A DNA stretch of 64,000 bases, from contig CAWAXW010000006.1 of the NCBI GenBank assembly GCA_963786155.1, positions 1,178,001 through 1,242,000 of the forward strand. Reading direction: 5' to 3'. Each line of letters begins with the position of its first letter. Position 1 is the first letter of the stretch. The notes under the pieces are model-generated. The model ran no database searches and was not told where the DNA came from. It worked only from the letters and a program-made list of their open reading frames with translations. The position numbers and the translations under genes were made by a program. The stretch is from CAWAXW01 sp963786155 (lineage in GTDB: Bacteria > Actinomycetota > CADDZG01 > WHSQ01). Shown here piece after piece: positions 8,681 through 17,150 of this stretch.

Positions 8681-8854
8681 CGAAAAGAGCGCGCGGAGTC
8701 TTCCCCGCGCTCATGCGCTTGGCCTGTCGTCCCAAACCAACCCGCTTCCCCTAGATGTTCACTTGATTCAAGATGCGATGGGTGTAGCCGTCTACGCACT
8801 TAAAGGAGACAAACGGTCCTAACCAGCGCGAATACCCGTTACAAACATGACCTT

Positions 8855-9457
8855 GTGTGGGTCGCGTGGGCAGCCATCGGCATGGCCGTCCTACTCGCGA
8901 TGAGTTTCCAGATCGAGGGCGACAAGGTCGGCTGGTTCGAGTTGCGGGTCTTCGAGTTCGTGAACGGTCTTCCCGGGCTCTTTTCTTGGCCGGTGTATCC
9001 GTTCATGCAACTCGGGAACTTGCTGGTCCTCCCGGCTCTCGCGTTGGGCGCTCTGATCTTTTGGCGGTGGCGGTTGGCCCTCGCCCTCGCCCTCTTGGTC
9101 GCGGCCAAGCTCTACGCGGCCCGGGTCGTCAAGGACCTCGTCTCGCGCCACCGCCCCGCGGTCTTCCTCGACGACGTCGCGATCCGGGCGGGCTCGTCCG
9201 ATAGCGGATTCGGGTTCGTGTCCGGCCATGCCGCGGTCGCGTTTGCGGCAGCCACCGTGATCCACCCTTACGTCCATGGATGGCTGCGGGCGTTGGTCTG
9301 GACGCTGGCTGCCTTGGTCTGCGTAGGCCGCGTCTACGTGGGCGCTCACCTCCCGATGGATGTGGTTGGAGGTGGAGGCCTCGGCGTCGCGCTCGGGGCC
9401 CTGATCAACCTGGTCGTCGGGACCCCCGAGCGACGAGGCGCGCTATCGGCTGAGTAA
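8855..9457 (+). CDS. PAP2-family membrane phosphatase
   Basis: 200 residues and about six membrane segments. All three phosphatidic-acid-phosphatase motifs are intact: C1 KLYAARVVKDLVSRHRP (Lys...ArgPro), C2 GHAAVAF preceded by FVS, and C3 RVYVGAHLPMDVVGG. Likely substrates are lipid phosphates or pyrophosphates such as undecaprenyl pyrophosphate, hydrolysed on the outer face of the membrane. The start is uncertain: a strong RBS (AAAGGAG, 8802-8808) lies 47 nt upstream with no ATG/GTG/TTG at normal spacing, so GTG 8855 is used. It diverges from the flippase gene and may belong to the same module. Confidence 0.85.
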   Translation: MWVAWAAIGMAVLLAMSFQIEGDKVGWFELRVFEFVNGLPGLFSWPVYPFMQLGNLLVLPALALGALIFWRWRLALALALLVAAKLYAARVVKDLVSRHRPAVFLDDVAIRAGSSDSGFGFVSGHAAVAFAAATVIHPYVHGWLRALVWTLAALVCVGRVYVGAHLPMDVVGGGGLGVALGALINLVVGTPERRGALSAE

Positions 9458-9466
9458 CCTGCCCCC

Positions 9467-10603
9467 ATGCCGGCGACTCATCTGGAATGCGCGCGCTGCG
9501 GTCTGAACCACTCGGCCTCCGAGGTGAACAACAGATGTAGCTGTGGGGGAACCTTGCTGGTTCGCTACGACCTCTCGTCGGTGGACACGAAAGCGTGGCC
9601 GGAACGGCCCGCGAGCATCGCCCGCTATCGGGAGCTCCTTCCGGTTGAGGACGCAGGCGCTCTGCAGGTGCCGATCACTCCGCTGTCGCGGATGAAGCAC
9701 CTGGATGAACATTGGGGCCCGCCCGCCCCGCCCACCTACCTGAAGGACGACGGGATCCTGCCGACGGGCACATTCAAGGCGAGGGGAGCGGCAGTCGGCG
9801 TCGCGCGCGCGGCGGAGCTGGGGGTTACGAAGGCGGTCATGGCCAGCGCGGGCAATGCAGGTGCGGCGTGGGCCCTGTACGCAGCCGCGGCCGGCCTCGA
9901 CCTGACCGTCGTCATGGCCGAGAGCGCGCCCGTCTCTCATAGAACCGAGGTCGAGATCGCCGGGGCCTCTCTCGAGCTGGTGCCGGGCACGCTCGCCGAT
10001 GCCGGAGCGCGCGCCAAGGAGATCGCAAACGAGTCCGGAGCGTTCCTGGCGGCCACGTTCGCCGAGCCATATCGCGTCGAAGGCAAGAAGACCGCGTGGC
10101 TCGAGGTGTTCGAAGCGTTGGGGGCCTTCCCGCGCACGATCGTGCTGCCGGTCGGCGGGGGAGTGGCAGCCGTTGCCGCGGCAAAGGCGGCAGAGGAGCT
10201 AAGTGCCGTCGGCGCGATGGAAGGGGATCCTCCTCGCCTCGTCGGGGTCCAGCCGGCCGACTGCGCTCCGATCGCGCGCGCGTTCCACGATGGGAAAGAC
10301 GATGTCGAACCGTGGCCATCTGAACCGCGCACGATGGCCTCGGGGCTGCGCGTTCCGGCCCCCTCGGAGGGCGCGCTCGTGTTGAAGGTGGTGCGGGCCT
10401 CCGGCGGCACGATGGTGACCGTCACCGAAGAAGAGATGCGGAGCGCGCTGCGGCTGCTGGCCAGAACCGAAGGCGTCCTCGCATGCCCCGAGGGGGCCGC
10501 GACCCTTGCCGCCGCCAAGCAACTGGCGGCGACCGGCGAGCTAGAAGGCCCCGTCGTCCTCTACAACACGGGGGCCGGGATCAAGTACCTCGACGTTATC
10601 TAG
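9467..10603 (+). CDS. thrC: Threonine synthase
   Basis: The 378-residue PLP enzyme converts O-phosphohomoserine to threonine. It starts with a zinc-ribbon-like segment (CARCG...CSCGG) seen in many threonine synthases. The PLP lysine is in PTGTFKARGAA (Lys104). VMASAGNAGAAWALYAAAAG binds the substrate phosphate/PLP region, ILPVGGGVAAVAAA is the glycine loop holding the cofactor phosphate, and the C-terminus has LACPEGAATLAA and LYNTGAGIKY. Length fits the family. thrA/thrB are not in the window. A related PLP lyase (cysteate or diaminopropionate type) is a minor alternative. Confidence 0.88.
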   Translation: MPATHLECARCGLNHSASEVNNRCSCGGTLLVRYDLSSVDTKAWPERPASIARYRELLPVEDAGALQVPITPLSRMKHLDEHWGPPAPPTYLKDDGILPTGTFKARGAAVGVARAAELGVTKAVMASAGNAGAAWALYAAAAGLDLTVVMAESAPVSHRTEVEIAGASLELVPGTLADAGARAKEIANESGAFLAATFAEPYRVEGKKTAWLEVFEALGAFPRTIVLPVGGGVAAVAAAKAAEELSAVGAMEGDPPRLVGVQPADCAPIARAFHDGKDDVEPWPSEPRTMASGLRVPAPSEGALVLKVVRASGGTMVTVTEEEMRSALRLLARTEGVLACPEGAATLAAAKQLAATGELEGPVVLYNTGAGIKYLDVI

Positions 10604-10627
10604 GGCAACATTTGACTGACTCCCTGC

Positions 10628-10644
10628 AGCCGTCGGCGACGGCT
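10628..10644. terminator. Hairpin between convergent thrC and the NTF2-like gene
   Basis: AGCCGTC, loop GGC, GACGGCT: a 7-bp perfect stem in the 70-nt gap between two convergent genes. An outer pair TTTGAC (10613 region) / GTCAAA (10657 region) could extend it. Probably a bidirectional terminator. Confidence 0.5.
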
Positions 10645-10673
10645 TCCGGTCGCCACTGTCAAACGGTTCCCCT

Positions 10674-11075
10674 CTAGGCCCAGAATTCCGCGAGTGCGTC
10701 GCCGTCCAGCGGCGCCACCCAGAACTCGGTCATCTTGCCGTCCTTCATGTGGAACACATGGACGGAGCGTGCCCCGTCCAGTCGCTTGCCGTTGCGCTCG
10801 GCGGACACGCTGACGATCCCGACGCCGTGCTCGTCGTTGGCGAGGAGATCGTGGATCTCTTGCTTGAAGGTGCCGCCCGTCTCCTGCATGAGCTTGCCGA
10901 AGAACCCCAGCACCTCGTCGACACCCTTGTAGTCGCCGTTGAGAGGCCCCGCGACGGTCGCGTGCCACACGATGTCGTCGGCGAAGAGTTCCTTGACGGC
11001 ATCTAGATCGCCCTTGCCGAAAGCCTCGTAGCCGGTACGAGCACGGGTGAGATTGGGATGCTCGTGGTTTGACAT
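10674..11075 (-). CDS. SnoaL/NTF2-like fold protein
   Basis: 133 residues from ATG 11075, behind an AAGGAGG site. The sequence TRARTGYEAFGKGDLDAVKELFADDIVWHATVAGPLNGDYKGVDEVLGFFGKL is characteristic of the SnoaL-like/NTF2 superfamily (ketosteroid-isomerase fold), with the Trp-His pair after the second helix. It ends with HVFHMKDGKMTEFWVAPLDGDALAEFWA. Members include polyketide cyclases, isomerases and proteins without known substrate. No pathway neighbour helps; the gene stands alone, convergent with thrC. Confidence 0.85.
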   Translation of the reverse strand: MSNHEHPNLTRARTGYEAFGKGDLDAVKELFADDIVWHATVAGPLNGDYKGVDEVLGFFGKLMQETGGTFKQEIHDLLANDEHGVGIVSVSAERNGKRLDGARSVHVFHMKDGKMTEFWVAPLDGDALAEFWA

Positions 11076-11143
11076 GCTCCGCCTCCTTCTTGAGGGAACG
11101 CCTCGGGAAGCATCGCGCCGCCTTCGTCGGAGCCACAAGGGAC

Positions 11144-11187
11144 TTGACTCGGGATGAGGGAAGCCCTACTATCGAACACACGTTCGA
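11144..11187 (+). promoter_or_regulatory. SOS promoter: -35/-10 with LexA box
   Basis: TTGACT (11144-11149), a 17-nt spacer, TACTAT (11167-11172), then the perfect palindrome TCGAAC ACAC GTTCGA (11172-11187), which shares a base with the -10. This matches the actinobacterial/Firmicutes LexA operator, and LexA bound here would block polymerase. It faces the DUF6504-dnaE2 operon, a known class of SOS target. The untranslated leader would be about 190 nt. Confidence 0.88.
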
Positions 11188-11277
11188 CTCCGAGGAGACG
11201 GTTCTCCCCGGCCACTCGGCGGAAGGTTCCCCGGCCCTCCGCCCCCTCGTCGGAGCGAGCGAGAAGAACGGGGCCCG

Positions 11278-11364
11278 ATGGGTCTGTCCTGCGCTTGGAC
11301 GGATCGATTGGGCCCCTTTTCGTTCCACACATGGCATCCGCCTGAGCGGGGCCGAACCGAGTGA
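11278..11364 (+). CDS. Possible 28-codon leader ORF upstream of DUF6504
   Basis: ATG at 11278 opens a 28-codon frame (MGLSCAWTDRLGPF...RTE) ending 7 nt before the DUF6504 ATG at 11372, inside the SOS-controlled leader. A purine-rich stretch (GAGCGAGCGAGAAGAACGG) precedes it. It contains two Trp but no recognisable domain. It could be a translated leader peptide or chance. Confidence 0.2.
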   Translation: MGLSCAWTDRLGPFSFHTWHPPERGRTE

Positions 11365-11371
11365 CAGGGCG

Positions 11372-11683
11372 ATGACCAAGCGCTACGACGAGCCGATCGA
11401 GGTTGTTGCGGATCCGATCGAGGCCGGCGCGCCCGTTGGGTTTCGGTGGCGCGGGAGGACCTACGAGATCGACCTGCGCCTCGACTCGTGGCGCCAGACG
11501 GGGGAGTGGTCCTCCTCAGGCGCACGAAGCGATCGTGAGTACCACCGGGTGCTGGCGCGCCCGGCCGGCGCGATGGCCACCGGCGACCTCGACCCCGACG
11601 GTTTCATGCCGCACATCGGCGCGGTCTACGACGTCTACCGCGGAGCAAACAACGACTGGAAGCTGGCCCGGATTTGGGACTAG
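11372..11683 (+). CDS. DUF6504 family protein, SOS-operon partner of DnaE2
   Basis: 103 residues: MTKRYDEPIEVVADPIEAGA then FRWRGRTYEIDLRLDSWRQTGEW, and a C-terminal VYDVYRGANNDWKLARIWD. This is the small DUF6504 family that in actinobacteria sits beside translesion polymerase genes. The role is unknown; a helper of the mutasome is the usual guess. The stop overlaps the TTG start of dnaE2, so translation is coupled. Expression should be DNA-damage induced from the LexA-box promoter at 11144-11187. The frame is open upstream, but family homology begins at this ATG. Confidence 0.78.
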   Translation: MTKRYDEPIEVVADPIEAGAPVGFRWRGRTYEIDLRLDSWRQTGEWSSSGARSDREYHRVLARPAGAMATGDLDPDGFMPHIGAVYDVYRGANNDWKLARIWD

Positions 11684-14600
11684 GGAACGGGGCGGGCTTG
11701 GCCGGACCGCAGAGCAAACGCGGCTTCGTTCATCTTCATTGCCATACGACATGGTCGTTGCTCGATGGTGCTATCCCGGCCGATCACCTTCCTCACCTCG
11801 CCGCGGAGCGCGGCTTCGAGGCGGTGGCGATGACCGATCACGACTCGTTGTTGGGGGCCGTGAGGTTCGCGCGCGCCTGTAGGGCGGTGGGGATCAAGCC
11901 GATCTATGGAGCTGAGCTGACGCTCGCCGACGGCCATCACCTGACGGCGATCGCCAAAGATGCGACCGGCTACGGCAACCTCTGCCGGCTGATCACGGAT
12001 GCACATCTAGCTAACGAGCGCGGGCATCCTGCGGCCACGTTCTCAAAAGTGGTCGAGCGAGCGGAGGGGCTGTTCGTGTTGTCGGGATGCGCTCGGGGCG
12101 AGATCGCCCGGCTCGCGGCCGCCGGCGCCATGCCCGAGGCGATCGCGGCGGCCCGCCGCCAGCGCGACCTGATCGGGGACGGCTACCGGATCGAGGTCTT
12201 CGATCACCGGGGCTACGGCCATCGCGCATTGCGTGACCGGCTCCTGGGGATCGCGCACGAGACCGGCATCCGCGCCGTCGCCACCAACGATGTTCACTAT
12301 GCCGACCCGGTCGATGCGGTGACCCACGAGTTGCTGCACTCGATCCACGACATCGTGCCGTTGTCGAAGACCCACGCCCTGCGGGAGAACTCCGAGTACG
12401 GCTTCAAATCGCCCGCGGCGATGAGGGAGCTCTTCGCCGACGCGCCCGAGGCCGCCGACGAGACCATGCGCATCGCCGAAGCGTGCGAGTTCGACCTCGA
12501 CCTCGGCACGTTCCATTTCCCGGACGTCCCCCTGCCTGAAGGTGCCACCGCGACGAGCTTGCTCGCGCAGCGCTGTTGGGATGGAGTCGCACGGCGCTAC
12601 CCCGTCGTGACCGCGGCCGTCGAGGACCGGCTCCAGCACGAGCTCAACATGATCTTTCGTCTCGGCTTTGCAGCATTCTTCATGCTGGTCGCCGACATCG
12701 TCGATGCGATCCGGGCGATGGGTATCCGCTGCGCCTGCCGGGGAAGCGCGGCCGGCTCGTTGGTCTGCTACGCACTCGGGATCTCCGACGTCGACCCCGT
12801 CCGCTACGACCTGCTGTTCGAGCGGTTCATGAACACGCGACGCGAGGAGATGCCCGATATCGACGTCGACGTCGAGAGCCACCGGCGCGAGGACGTGCTC
12901 GATCACATCCTCGCCACCTACGGCGACGACCAGACGGCGGTCTGCTGCATGGTGGATACGTTCCGGGCTCGCATGGCGATCCGCGAGGTGGGCAAGGCAC
13001 TGGGGCTGCCCCCCGATGAGATCGACCTCGTCGCCAAGGCCTTCCCGCGCGTGAGCGCGGCGAGCATCCCCCAGGCGATCGAACGCCTGCCAGAGCTGGC
13101 AAACAGCAACCTCGACGCGGGCCAGCTCGAGCGGCTCTTCGAGCTGTGTCTCGCGATCGACGGGTTCCCGCGCCACCTCGCCCTGCACCCGTCGGGGGTC
13201 GTGCTGTCTTCGGCCGACCTTGCCGATCGCGTCCCGATGCAGGAGTCCTTCCACGGCTTTCGCATGCTGCAGGCCGACAAGGACGACGTCGAGGAGTTGG
13301 GCCTGGTCAAGCTCGACGTGCTTGGAGTGAGGATGTTCTCGACGATCACTCACACCTGCGACGAGATCGAGCGGGTGCGCGGCGAGCGGATCGACCTCGA
13401 CTCACTCCCGCACGACGACGAGCCGACGTTCGAGCTGATCCGGACCTCGCGCACGTTGGGGTGCTTCCAGATCGAGTCGCCCGGCCAGCGCGAGCTGCTC
13501 GCCCGGCTCCAGCCGAGCACTTTCGAGGATCTCGTCGTCGAGATCTCGCTGTTCCGGCCGGGCCCGGTCAAGTCCGACATGATCTCGCCCTACCTCGACC
13601 GCCGCCACGGTTTCCAGGAATTGCGCTATCCCCACCCGCGCCTCGAGGCCGCGCTGAGGGAGACCAACGGCATCGTCGTCTTCCACGAACAGGTGATCCG
13701 AGTGATCGCGGCCGCGACCGGCTGCAGCCTCGATGACGCCGACTTTGTGCGCCGCCACCTCGATTCGGACAGACCTGCGCTTCCGGATGACCCTAGCGAC
13801 AAGCCCAGGCATCCCGTGGACCTCGACGCCGAGACCTGGTTCAAGACCCGAACCGTCGCCAACGGTTTCACCCAAACCCAGGCCGAGGCCTTGTGGAATG
13901 AAGTGTTCGCGTTCGCCAGCTTCGGGTTCTGCAAATCTCACGCGGCCGCGTTCGCGCTCCCGACCTACCTGTCGAGCTACCTCAAGGCGCACTTCCCGGC
14001 CGAGTTCTACGCCGGCGTGCTCACCCACGACCCCGGCATGTACCCGAGGCGGCTGATCGTGGCCGATGCCCGTCAGTTCGGGATCCTGATCCTGCCGCTC
14101 GACGTCAACGCCTCCGACAAGGTCTATCGAGCCGAGCACACTCCCGACGGTCTGGGGGTCCGGCTTGCGTTCAGCGAGGTGCGCGACATCTCGGAGGCCG
14201 AGATCGACTCGATCCTGACCGCGCGCGCCGAGACCTTATTCACGTCGCTCGAAGACCTGTGGCGACGCACGGAGCTGAGCCAACCCGTGCTCGAGCACCT
14301 GGTCCATGTCGGCGCGCTCGACGCACTCGCCGGGACCCGGTCGCGGCGCGAGCTGGTGTGGCGGGTCGCGGATCTCGTGACCCAGCCCAAGGTGAAGGCC
14401 GGCGCGCAGATGAGTATCAGCTTCGACGAGCCCATCGCGGAGAACCTGGGCGAGCTCCCGCCCTACACATCCATGGAAGAAGTGGAGGCCGAGCTCGCCA
14501 CCACCGGGATCGATGCTCGCCGTCACGTGATGGAGCTGTACAGCCCCCTGCTGGCCGAGCTTGGGTGCACGCCGGCGACCTCGCTCGGCTCGCTTCGAAG

Positions 14601-15036
14601 CCGCTCGCACGTGTGGGTCGCCGGGGTCAAGGTCGCGAGCCAGACGCCGGCGATCCGCTCGGGCCAGCGCATCATCTTCGTCACGCTCGATGACCTGACC
14701 GGGCCCATCGACATCACGATCTTCGAGCGAGCCCAACCACGCTGCGCCCGAACGGTATTCAGCTCGTGGCTCCATCTCGTCCACGGCGAGGTCCGGATGA
14801 GGGGAGGAGCCTCTCTCACCAGGCAGACCGATCCCAACGCGGTCGGCATCACGGTCGTCGCCGAGGAGGTTTTCGACCTCGCCGAGATCGCAGCAGAGCG
14901 AGCCAAGGGAGTTCCGATCGACAAGGCTGTCGCGGCCCAGAGGCGACGACAGGTGGAGAGCGCCCTGGCCCCGGGCTCGGCCGACAAGGCTCCCACCCGT
15001 TTGTGGCACTCGAGCGGCGGGAGCTCCGGGCGTTAG
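11674..15036 (+). CDS. dnaE2: Error-prone DNA polymerase III alpha subunit (DnaE2)
   Basis: 1120 residues. N-terminal PHP domain (FVHLHCHTTWSLLDG, AMTDHDSLLGAVRF), then the C-family polymerase core with CRGSAAGSLVCYALGISDVDP and the catalytic PDIDVDVESHRREDV (about residue 392), fingers with SLFRPGPVKSDM, and GFCKSHAAAFALPTY. A helix-hairpin-helix region and an OB fold (VWVAGVKVAS...FVTLDDLTGPIDITIF) close the protein. Shorter and more divergent than the replicative DnaE at 57 kb, and SOS-controlled with DUF6504, it fits mutagenic translesion polymerase DnaE2. TTG 11674 overlaps the upstream stop; TTG 11698, behind AGGGAACGGGGCGGG, is an alternative start. imuB is not adjacent. Confidence 0.92.
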   Translation: MGLGNGAGLAGPQSKRGFVHLHCHTTWSLLDGAIPADHLPHLAAERGFEAVAMTDHDSLLGAVRFARACRAVGIKPIYGAELTLADGHHLTAIAKDATGYGNLCRLITDAHLANERGHPAATFSKVVERAEGLFVLSGCARGEIARLAAAGAMPEAIAAARRQRDLIGDGYRIEVFDHRGYGHRALRDRLLGIAHETGIRAVATNDVHYADPVDAVTHELLHSIHDIVPLSKTHALRENSEYGFKSPAAMRELFADAPEAADETMRIAEACEFDLDLGTFHFPDVPLPEGATATSLLAQRCWDGVARRYPVVTAAVEDRLQHELNMIFRLGFAAFFMLVADIVDAIRAMGIRCACRGSAAGSLVCYALGISDVDPVRYDLLFERFMNTRREEMPDIDVDVESHRREDVLDHILATYGDDQTAVCCMVDTFRARMAIREVGKALGLPPDEIDLVAKAFPRVSAASIPQAIERLPELANSNLDAGQLERLFELCLAIDGFPRHLALHPSGVVLSSADLADRVPMQESFHGFRMLQADKDDVEELGLVKLDVLGVRMFSTITHTCDEIERVRGERIDLDSLPHDDEPTFELIRTSRTLGCFQIESPGQRELLARLQPSTFEDLVVEISLFRPGPVKSDMISPYLDRRHGFQELRYPHPRLEAALRETNGIVVFHEQVIRVIAAATGCSLDDADFVRRHLDSDRPALPDDPSDKPRHPVDLDAETWFKTRTVANGFTQTQAEALWNEVFAFASFGFCKSHAAAFALPTYLSSYLKAHFPAEFYAGVLTHDPGMYPRRLIVADARQFGILILPLDVNASDKVYRAEHTPDGLGVRLAFSEVRDISEAEIDSILTARAETLFTSLEDLWRRTELSQPVLEHLVHVGALDALAGTRSRRELVWRVADLVTQPKVKAGAQMSISFDEPIAENLGELPPYTSMEEVEAELATTGIDARRHVMELYSPLLAELGCTPATSLGSLRSRSHVWVAGVKVASQTPAIRSGQRIIFVTLDDLTGPIDITIFERAQPRCARTVFSSWLHLVHGEVRMRGGASLTRQTDPNAVGITVVAEEVFDLAEIAAERAKGVPIDKAVAAQRRRQVESALAPGSADKAPTRLWHSSGGSSGR

Positions 15037-15075
15037 CACTACAGGTGTAGTCCCATTCATGGCGAATTGATAGGT

Positions 15076-15540
15076 ATGCGAATGTTGGGGCCAATCGTGC
15101 TCGTTCTGCTTGTGGGTGCCGCACTTCCTGCTGCTGCCCGATCCGAAGTCGAAGCGGAGCACCCCCGGGTCCAGACCCAGAGCTACGAGACGACTTACGG
15201 CGCCCGCACCTATCACGATCCGGATCCCTACCTCGGGCTGGCGCCCGAACCGGAGCCGATGGTCTTCCATCCTCGCCCCGGGGACCGTTCGGTGCGACTC
15301 GATATCGACGACGCCTCGGGGCGCAACGTGATCGCCTTCGCCTCCCAGGGCGACGTCGAGGAGGACATGTGCACGGTCTCGGGATCGTTGCCCGTGACCG
15401 GCCGGGAGCCGCTTCTTGTCCGGGTCTACTCCGGCGCCTGTGCCAACCACAACTGGGGTTTCACGAGTACCGGCACGATCACCGCCACTTTCTCCCGAAA
15501 AGTAGTTCCCGGCGGTCAACCAGAGCATGAACACCCATGA
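15076..15540 (+). CDS. Secreted protein of unknown function
   Basis: 154 residues starting MRMLGPIVLVLLVGAALPAAARSEVEAEHP, a clear Sec signal peptide cleaved near AAA-RS. The mature part has one pair of cysteines (in DMCTVSG and SGACANH) and ends with a His/Glu-rich GGQPEHEHP. The central VRLDIDDASGRNVIAFASQGD suggests a beta-sandwich. It starts 39 nt after dnaE2, and its TGA overlaps ATGA just before the LVIVD protein gene, so these two secreted proteins are probably made together. No family recognised. Confidence 0.65.
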   Translation: MRMLGPIVLVLLVGAALPAAARSEVEAEHPRVQTQSYETTYGARTYHDPDPYLGLAPEPEPMVFHPRPGDRSVRLDIDDASGRNVIAFASQGDVEEDMCTVSGSLPVTGREPLLVRVYSGACANHNWGFTSTGTITATFSRKVVPGGQPEHEHP

Positions 15541-15551
15541 AAGGAGTCCGG

Positions 15552-17123
15552 ATGAAGCGTTTGGCAGTGATCTTGGTGATGAGCCTGCTCGTTCCCTTGG
15601 CGATGGTCGCGGTGGGTTCGGTGCCGGCCACCGCCCAGGGGCCGTCTCAGGGCGGGTTCACCTCAGACAACGTCGAGTATGTGGGCTTCGTGCCCTTCGA
15701 TCAGTCGACCTCGACCGGCGTGTCGATATTCGGCCAGTACATGTATCTGACGAGCTGGAAGAACATCTCGATCTACGACATCTCCGATCCACTCAACCCG
15801 GTCCAAACGGCTGTGCTCCCCGTCGGGTTCATGTTCGAGAACGAGGACGTGGGGGTCGACCCGAAGCAGAGCTTCCTGTTGTTCTCGGAGTCCCTGCCGA
15901 TGGATGCGCTGCATGTCTACGACATCGAGGACAAGACCAACATCGTAGAGATCGCCTCCTTGGCGGGCGCCGGCGACCACACGACGTCGTGCATCCTCAA
16001 GTGCACCTTTGCATACGGCTCGGACGGCACCATCGTGGACCTGCGGGACCCCGCCAACCCGAAGTTCGTCGCCGAAAGGACGGCCGAGAACAGCTGGCAC
16101 AAGCAGACCGGCATCGGCCCCTCCGGGGCGCACGACGTCAGGGAGTTCAAGAACGGCTTCGTCATCGTGTCGCCGATCGACGACCCGTTGCAGATCCTCG
16201 ACGTGCGTGACCCCGCCCATCCCAAGGTGGTCGCTCGGGGCGAGCACCCCAACAACGCCGGCTACCTCTTCCACTCGGGTGTCTGGCCCAACCAGGGCAA
16301 TGACCGTTGGCTGATCATGCAGGGTGAGGAGAACGTCAACCCACGCTGCGACCCCGAGGCGAACGGGCCGATCCTCACCTACGACACCACGGGTTGGGAG
16401 AAGACCCAGACTATGAAGCTCGTCGACCATTACGCGGTCCAGAACGGGACCTTCACCGACGGCAACCCGCCGGCCAACGGCTTGGGCTGCTCGGCGCACT
16501 GGTTCGAGGAGCACCCGACCTTCGATAACGGCGGGCTCCTGGCCGTCGGCTACTACGAGCATGGAACCCGGTTCCTGAACGTGAGCCCCAAAGGGAAGCT
16601 CACCGACCCGGGTTACTTCCTTCCGTTCAGCGGCTCCACTTCGGCCGCTTACTGGGTCACTGAGAATCCCAAAGACAACCTGGTCTACGCGGTCGATTAC
16701 GTGCGGGGGATCGACATCCTTCGTTACACCGGCCCGGAGATCAAGCCCCAGCCCGGCGGCGGTGGCGGTGGTGGCGGGGAAGAGCCCGGCCAGGGTGGCG
16801 GTAACGCGCAGGACAAGCGTCCCTTCGTCCGGATGAAGACGACTCCCAGCCGGCCTCCTCGGGGAGGAAGGGTCACCTTCACGATCACGATGCGGGCATG
16901 TCGCAGCGGACTCAACCCCGCAGGCACAACGATCGAATTGAAGAGGCACAAGGGACGGAAGTTCGTGACTGTCGCAACGAAGAAGTTCGATCGCTCTTGC
17001 AGCGAGGTGTTCAGGCAGAAGGCCAATTTCAAACAGGCTGAGTTCCGAGCTGTATGGCCCAAGCAGAAGAAGGGCTACAGCGCCGGTCGGTCCGAGGACG
17101 AGACGGTCCGCACGAGGGGCTAG
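15552..17123 (+). CDS. Secreted LVIVD-repeat (beta-propeller-like) protein
   Basis: 523 residues from ATG 15552, which has AAAGGAG at ideal spacing; an earlier ATG at 15537 is less likely. The signal peptide MKRLAVILVMSLLVPLAMVAVG is cleaved around ATAQ. The mature domain carries repeated units of the LVIVD type (NISIYDISDPLNPVQTAVLP; ALHVYDIEDKTNIVEIASL; GTIVDLRDPANPKFVAE; LQILDVRDPAHPKVVARG), which fold as propeller blades. A Gly-rich linker (about residues 401-420) leads to a C-terminal basic beta domain with two Cys, possibly cell-wall attached. The role is unknown; extracellular binding is inferred. Confidence 0.82.
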   Translation: MKRLAVILVMSLLVPLAMVAVGSVPATAQGPSQGGFTSDNVEYVGFVPFDQSTSTGVSIFGQYMYLTSWKNISIYDISDPLNPVQTAVLPVGFMFENEDVGVDPKQSFLLFSESLPMDALHVYDIEDKTNIVEIASLAGAGDHTTSCILKCTFAYGSDGTIVDLRDPANPKFVAERTAENSWHKQTGIGPSGAHDVREFKNGFVIVSPIDDPLQILDVRDPAHPKVVARGEHPNNAGYLFHSGVWPNQGNDRWLIMQGEENVNPRCDPEANGPILTYDTTGWEKTQTMKLVDHYAVQNGTFTDGNPPANGLGCSAHWFEEHPTFDNGGLLAVGYYEHGTRFLNVSPKGKLTDPGYFLPFSGSTSAAYWVTENPKDNLVYAVDYVRGIDILRYTGPEIKPQPGGGGGGGGEEPGQGGGNAQDKRPFVRMKTTPSRPPRGGRVTFTITMRACRSGLNPAGTTIELKRHKGRKFVTVATKKFDRSCSEVFRQKANFKQAEFRAVWPKQKKGYSAGRSEDETVRTRG

Positions 17124-17150
17124 CCCGTCCCATCTGTTCGGCGGTACGGC

